Shown here: positions 60,830-64,000 of the stretch, piece by piece
Layout of the letters: every line of letters begins with the position of its first letter
Numbering within the stretch: the stretch's first letter is position 1
Assembly (NCBI RefSeq): GCF_028657905.1
Contig: NZ_CP117782.1
Location: forward strand, 3,835,589 to 3,899,588
Length of the DNA stretch: 64,000 nucleotides
Direction: 5' to 3'
Source: Burkholderia sp. FERM BP-3421
GTDB taxonomy: Bacteria > Pseudomonadota > Gammaproteobacteria > Burkholderiales > Burkholderiaceae
Program-made: the position numbers and the translations under genes
Notes under the pieces: model-generated
Database searches by the model: none
What the model saw: the letters and a program-made list of their open reading frames with translations, nothing else
What the model was told of the DNA's origin: nothing

Positions 60830-61855
60830 ATGCTCACCTACAACACGCAGTATGGTTACGCCAGCAGCCTGCCGCTCGACCGCCTGCGCACGGCTGCGTG
60901 GCTGCAATATCTGCTGGATCGCCTCGAGCGCGTCGCGCACGCGATGATCGCGGGCGGCAACGCGGCGATGGCCGCGGCGGGCCACGAGACGCTCGCGCGC
61001 CTGCGAGGCGTCGCGCGGTCGACGCCGCGTCTCGACGCGAGCCTGCTCGATCCGCTCTTCACCGCGATCCTGGGCGACGACGCGGATCACGGCCGCTGTT
61101 CCGGCACCGCGTACGGCACGCTCGCGATGGCGCCCGCGCGGCGCGAACTGCTGCTGATCGAACGCTACGTGCCGGGCTCGAAACGCGCCTTCGACGTCGC
61201 CCGCGGCGTGATCGACGCGTATGCGTGGCGCGATCCCGAGTTCGGCTGGGCCGCGCTCGAAGCGATCGAGGCGGGCATCGGCCACGAGCCGGTCGACAGC
61301 GATGCGCCGCCCGAGCCGGCCTCGATCCGCGCGGCGCGCGACGAAGGGCAGCCGGCGAGCCGCATCATCGATACGGTGATCGGTCGCGCCTGGCAGGCGG
61401 ACGAAGAAGAGCGCCGCTTCGACACGATGGCCGCGCTCGTCGAATTCGCCGCGGCGATCGCCACCCAGACGCCGATCACGCCCGCGGCCTATGGCGGCGA
61501 TCACAACAGCGTCGCGCGCGCGATCTGGCGCGAGCGCGGCGATCTCGCGTCGATCGATGGGCTGTTCGCCGCGCTCTCGGTGTGCCGTCTCGAACAGGTG
61601 ACCGACGCGGGCAGCTTCTGGGCGTACTACCTGCTGGCGGGCATCCGCATCGCGGCGCCCGAGGTGATGCGCGAGATGGGGCGGCATTTCTACGGCGATG
61701 CGTGGCGCGGCTGGCTCGACGCGCTGCTTGCGCTGCCCGCGACCGGCGAGCTGGATCGGGACGGCGCGGCGGCGCTGGCGCGGCTGGAGGCGTCGATGAG
61801 TCTCGTCGCGCACCGCAATCCGATCGTTCACGCGCGCCGCAGGTCGGCGCGCTGA
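60830..61855 (+). CDS. conserved-looking protein of unknown function, 341 aa
   Basis: I do not recognise this protein. It is mostly helical, without signal peptide or membrane helix. Segments: LDRLRTAAWLQYLLDRLERVAHAMIAGGNAAMAAAGHETLARLRG, ILGDDADHGRCSGTAYGTLAMAPARRELLLIERYVPGSKRAFDVARGVIDAYAWRDPEFGWAALEAIEAG and SVCRLEQVTDAGSFWAYYLLAGIRIAAPEVMREMGRHFYGDAWRGWLDALLALP. Third-position GC is like that of true genes, supporting coding. No strong ribosome site before ATG. The methyltransferase gene follows after 73 bp in the same direction. Confidence 0.75.
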   Translation: MLTYNTQYGYASSLPLDRLRTAAWLQYLLDRLERVAHAMIAGGNAAMAAAGHETLARLRGVARSTPRLDASLLDPLFTAILGDDADHGRCSGTAYGTLAMAPARRELLLIERYVPGSKRAFDVARGVIDAYAWRDPEFGWAALEAIEAGIGHEPVDSDAPPEPASIRAARDEGQPASRIIDTVIGRAWQADEEERRFDTMAALVEFAAAIATQTPITPAAYGGDHNSVARAIWRERGDLASIDGLFAALSVCRLEQVTDAGSFWAYYLLAGIRIAAPEVMREMGRHFYGDAWRGWLDALLALPATGELDRDGAAALARLEASMSLVAHRNPIVHARRRSAR

Positions 61856-61928
61856 GCGACGCGCGGTGCGGCGGCGCCGGAATCTGGCATGCTGGCGGTT
61901 CCGTCATCATGTATTTCGGGGGGCCGCC

Positions 61929-62732
61929 ATGTCACTGGATCGGATGCAGGTCGCGCTGCCGCTGACCGCTTGCAAATGCTGCGGCGGCGACAGCCGCCTG
62001 TGCGGCGTCGTCGATTTCTCGCGCTGCGGCGCCGATCATCTCGGCGGGCGCAAGGTCGATCCGTATGTCGGCGTGCCGGTGTATTTCCACCGTTGCGACG
62101 CATGCGGCTTCGTGTTCACGCGCGCGCTCGACGCGTGGACCCATGCCGATTACGCGGCGCACATCTACAACGACGATTACGGGCGGCACGATCCGGACTA
62201 CCTGGGCAAGCGGCCGTTCGAGAATGCCGAGCTGATCGCGAAGAGTTTCCCCGAGTTGGCGCAGGCGAACGTGCTCGATTTCGGCTCGGGGCTGGGGCAG
62301 TTGGAGCGCGAGCTGAAGGCGCGCGGCTTCAGCCAGGTCGATTCCTACGATCCTTACGCGGCGCATGCGGAGGCGACGCGCGCGGGCCTGGCCGCCGCGT
62401 ACCGGACGGTGGTTGCGTTCGAGGTGTTCGAGCATCATCCGCAACCGCGTGAGCTGATCGCCGAACTGGCGGGCTTTCTCGACGACGACGGCGCGATCCT
62501 GTTCAGCACGATGCTTGCCGACGACGCCGTGATGGCGGAGGGCATCGATCGCTGGTGGTATTGCGCGCCGCGCAACGGGCATATCTCGTTCTATGCGTCG
62601 CGCGCGCTCGCGCGCCTCGGCGCGCCGCACGGGCTCGTCGCGGGCTCGTTCAACGAGAATTTCCACTTTTTCTACAAGCGCGCGCTGCCCGCGTGGGCCG
62701 CGCGCTTTTCTCATCGGCTCTGCGTCGCGTGA
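61929..62732 (+). CDS. SAM-dependent methyltransferase with Cys-rich N-terminus
   Basis: This 267-residue protein has an N-terminal zinc-ribbon-like part (LTACKCCGGDSRLCG and FHRCDACGFVFTRALDAW). A class I methyltransferase domain follows (AQANVLDFGSGLGQLERELKARGFSQVDSYDPYA, AYRTVVAFEVFEHHPQPRELIAELAGFLDDDGAILFST). The metal-binding Cys pairs and Methyltransf_23 core resemble sugar or natural-product C-methyltransferases. Target unknown. The ATG of MSLDRM has a G-rich site upstream; the frame is open further back. Confidence 0.88.
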   Translation: MSLDRMQVALPLTACKCCGGDSRLCGVVDFSRCGADHLGGRKVDPYVGVPVYFHRCDACGFVFTRALDAWTHADYAAHIYNDDYGRHDPDYLGKRPFENAELIAKSFPELAQANVLDFGSGLGQLERELKARGFSQVDSYDPYAAHAEATRAGLAAAYRTVVAFEVFEHHPQPRELIAELAGFLDDDGAILFSTMLADDAVMAEGIDRWWYCAPRNGHISFYASRALARLGAPHGLVAGSFNENFHFFYKRALPAWAARFSHRLCVA

Positions 62733-62781
62733 CGCGTCCGCGCGCCGACGCGCGCGGACGGCCGCGGAGGCGCGGTCGGCG

Positions 62782-63789
62782 TCAGATCGCGAGGCAGATC
62801 TTGCCGAAGTGCTTGCCGTCCGCCTGATGGCGGAACGCGTCGGCGATCTCGTCGAGCGGGAAGCTGAGGTCGACGACCGGCTTGAGGCCGGTTGCGTCGA
62901 GCGCGCGCACCATCTCGATCTGATGCTGGCGGCTGCCGACGATGAGCCCTTGCAGCCGTTGCTGGCGCGTCATCAGCGTGACGGTGGACAGTGGCCCGGC
63001 GATGCCCGTGAGCACACCGATCAGTGCGATGTGGCCGCCGATCCGGCAGGCCTCGATCGATTGCGCGAGCGTGTCGGGGCCGCCGACCTCGATCACGTGA
63101 TCGACGCCGCGCCCGTTCGTGTAGTCGAGCACCTTCGCGGCCCAGTCGGGATCGCGCCGGTAGTTGATCAGGTGATCGGCGCCGAGCGCGCGCGCCCGTT
63201 CCAGCTTTTCGTCGGACGAGGACGTGACGATGACCGTCGCGCCCATCTGCTTGGCGAACTGCAGCGCGAAGATCGACACGCCGCCCGTGCCGAGCACGAG
63301 CACGCTGTCGCCGGCCTTCAGGTTGCCGTCGACGACCAGCGCGCGCCAGGCGGTCAGCCCGGCCGTGGTCAGCGTCGCGGCTTCCGCGTGGCTGTAGCCG
63401 CGCGGTGCGTGCGTGAACCACTGCGCGGGCCGCACGACGGCTTCGCGCGCGTAGCCGTCGACGCCGTCGCCGGGCGTGGTCTTGAAGTCCGCGACGGCCG
63501 GGCCGCCGTCGAGCCAGAGCGGATAAAAGCCCGACACCACCGCGTCGCCGACCGCGAACTCCGTGACGCCTTCGCCGACCGCCTCGACGACGCCCGCACC
63601 GTCCGACATCGGGATGCGCCCGTCGGCGGCCGGCAGACGGCCCATGACGACGCCGAGATCGTGGAAGTTCAGCGAGCTGGCGTGGAGACGCACGCGGATT
63701 TCGCCGGCGCGCGGGGCGCCCGGATCGGGAAGATCGACGCGGACGAGATGATCGAGGCCGCCGGGCGCGCGCAGGGTGATGGCTTTCAT
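62782..63789 (-). CDS. zinc-type alcohol dehydrogenase/quinone-reductase-like
   Basis: This 335-residue MDR-family oxidoreductase has a GroES-like N-terminal domain (LHASSLNFHDLGVVMGRLP, PMSDGAGVVEAVGEGVTEFAVGDAVV) and a Rossmann domain with VLVLGTGGVSIFALQFAKQMGATVIVTSSSDEKLERARALGADHLINY. GTGGV with the following SSSDEK suggests NADP(H). The catalytic zinc Cys at the usual place is replaced in LNFHDLG, so it is probably a zinc-independent quinone or enoyl reductase. AAGGAG lies 7 bp before ATG. Confidence 0.88.
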   Translation of the reverse strand: MKAITLRAPGGLDHLVRVDLPDPGAPRAGEIRVRLHASSLNFHDLGVVMGRLPAADGRIPMSDGAGVVEAVGEGVTEFAVGDAVVSGFYPLWLDGGPAVADFKTTPGDGVDGYAREAVVRPAQWFTHAPRGYSHAEAATLTTAGLTAWRALVVDGNLKAGDSVLVLGTGGVSIFALQFAKQMGATVIVTSSSDEKLERARALGADHLINYRRDPDWAAKVLDYTNGRGVDHVIEVGGPDTLAQSIEACRIGGHIALIGVLTGIAGPLSTVTLMTRQQRLQGLIVGSRQHQIEMVRALDATGLKPVVDLSFPLDEIADAFRHQADGKHFGKICLAI

Positions 63790-64000
63790 ACGGAACTCCT
63801 TGAGGAAGCGGCGTCCCGCCCGGGATGGCGGCGGGGACGCGGTGGATTGGGACGGCAGGCGGCGCGCCGGCGCACGCGACCCCGGGGCGGGGCGCGGCGC
63901 GGCCGACGGGCAGCACGCGAGGCGATTGTCGACCGGTAGGGTGATGATGACAAGAAGGTACAATTAAAGCCGGTACTATCAAATGTGTAGGTATAAGGCG
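63790..64000. promoter_or_regulatory. promoter region of the dehydrogenase, with GGTA repeats
   Basis: The last 50 bp are AT-rich and carry GGTACAAT, GGTACTAT and GGTATAAG at 63957, 63972 and 63990, spaced 15 and 18 bp. They could be regulator half-sites shared with a divergent gene beyond the window. Nothing else is seen. Confidence 0.35.

Overview
The window looks like a chromosome segment of a Burkholderia sensu stricto species. Evidence: very high GC with strong third-position G/C bias, GA/GC-rich Shine-Dalgarno sites, many LysR regulators, a 3-hydroxybutyrate oligomer hydrolase (PHB metabolism), DUF2957 lipoproteins and PraB-like secreted proteins, and a VgrG/Tle4/Tli4/PAAR type VI secretion (T6SS) island. 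The mix of accessory catabolic, respiratory and export genes with second-copy housekeeping genes (glmS, trpS) suggests a secondary replicon of a plant- or soil-associated species; this is inference. No rRNA, tRNA, CRISPR array, IS element or phage gene was seen.

Layout. 0-3 kb: a truncated DHA2 drug exporter with a divergent LysR gene, then an MFS gene. 3.2-7.6 kb: xdhABC for xanthine oxidation, with XdhC reduced to its Rossmann half. 7.7-9.0 kb: a ModA-like binding protein and a SnoaL-like protein whose 3' end has decayed into 125-bp tandem copies. 9.6-14.6 kb: a TonB receptor, ABC ATPase, binding protein and FecCD permease (metal chelate or corrinoid uptake), followed by a decayed second copy of the permease 3' end. 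14.9-18 kb: LysR, an HCCA-isomerase-like protein and a TAXI binding protein. 18.4-23.4 kb: BON protein, 3HB-oligomer hydrolase, S10 carboxypeptidase. 23.4-27 kb: TauE exporter, DHA2 exporter, glycerophosphodiesterase. 27.2-29.4 kb: a coupled GNAT/XRE-cupin pair with twin operators, and a LysR gene. 29.4-31.4 kb: dihydroorotase plus gamma-carbonic anhydrase behind a Zur-like palindrome. 31.4-33.8 kb: a 16-bp degenerate tandem array, a metallo-beta-lactamase-fold protein with an eroded metal motif, HxlR and Lrp regulators. 34-35.8 kb: glmS.

36.2-45.5 kb: T6SS island. vgrG, the phospholipase effector tle4 and the immunity gene tli4 are followed by a 3.24-kb tandem duplicate carrying a vgrG tail relic, a frameshifted tle4 and an intact diverged tli4, then a PAAR tip gene. 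46-51.2 kb: an operon for a B-type (ba3-like) haem-copper oxidase with three c-type cytochromes, behind an FNR/ANR-type box. 51.2-54.3 kb: a truncated LuxR-type fragment, a nitrilase-family amidohydrolase, a small secreted protein, and trpS preceded by a leader peptide with tandem Trp codons. 55-60.3 kb: an envelope cluster of two DUF2957 lipoproteins, an OmpW-like barrel and two PraB-like secreted proteins. 60.8-63.8 kb: an unknown 341-aa protein, a methyltransferase and a zinc-type alcohol dehydrogenase.

The most rewarding spots are the duplicated and diverging effector/immunity locus, the Trp-codon leader of trpS, the Zur-like operon with a Gln-substituted dihydroorotase, and the DUF2957/OmpW/PraB envelope cluster.
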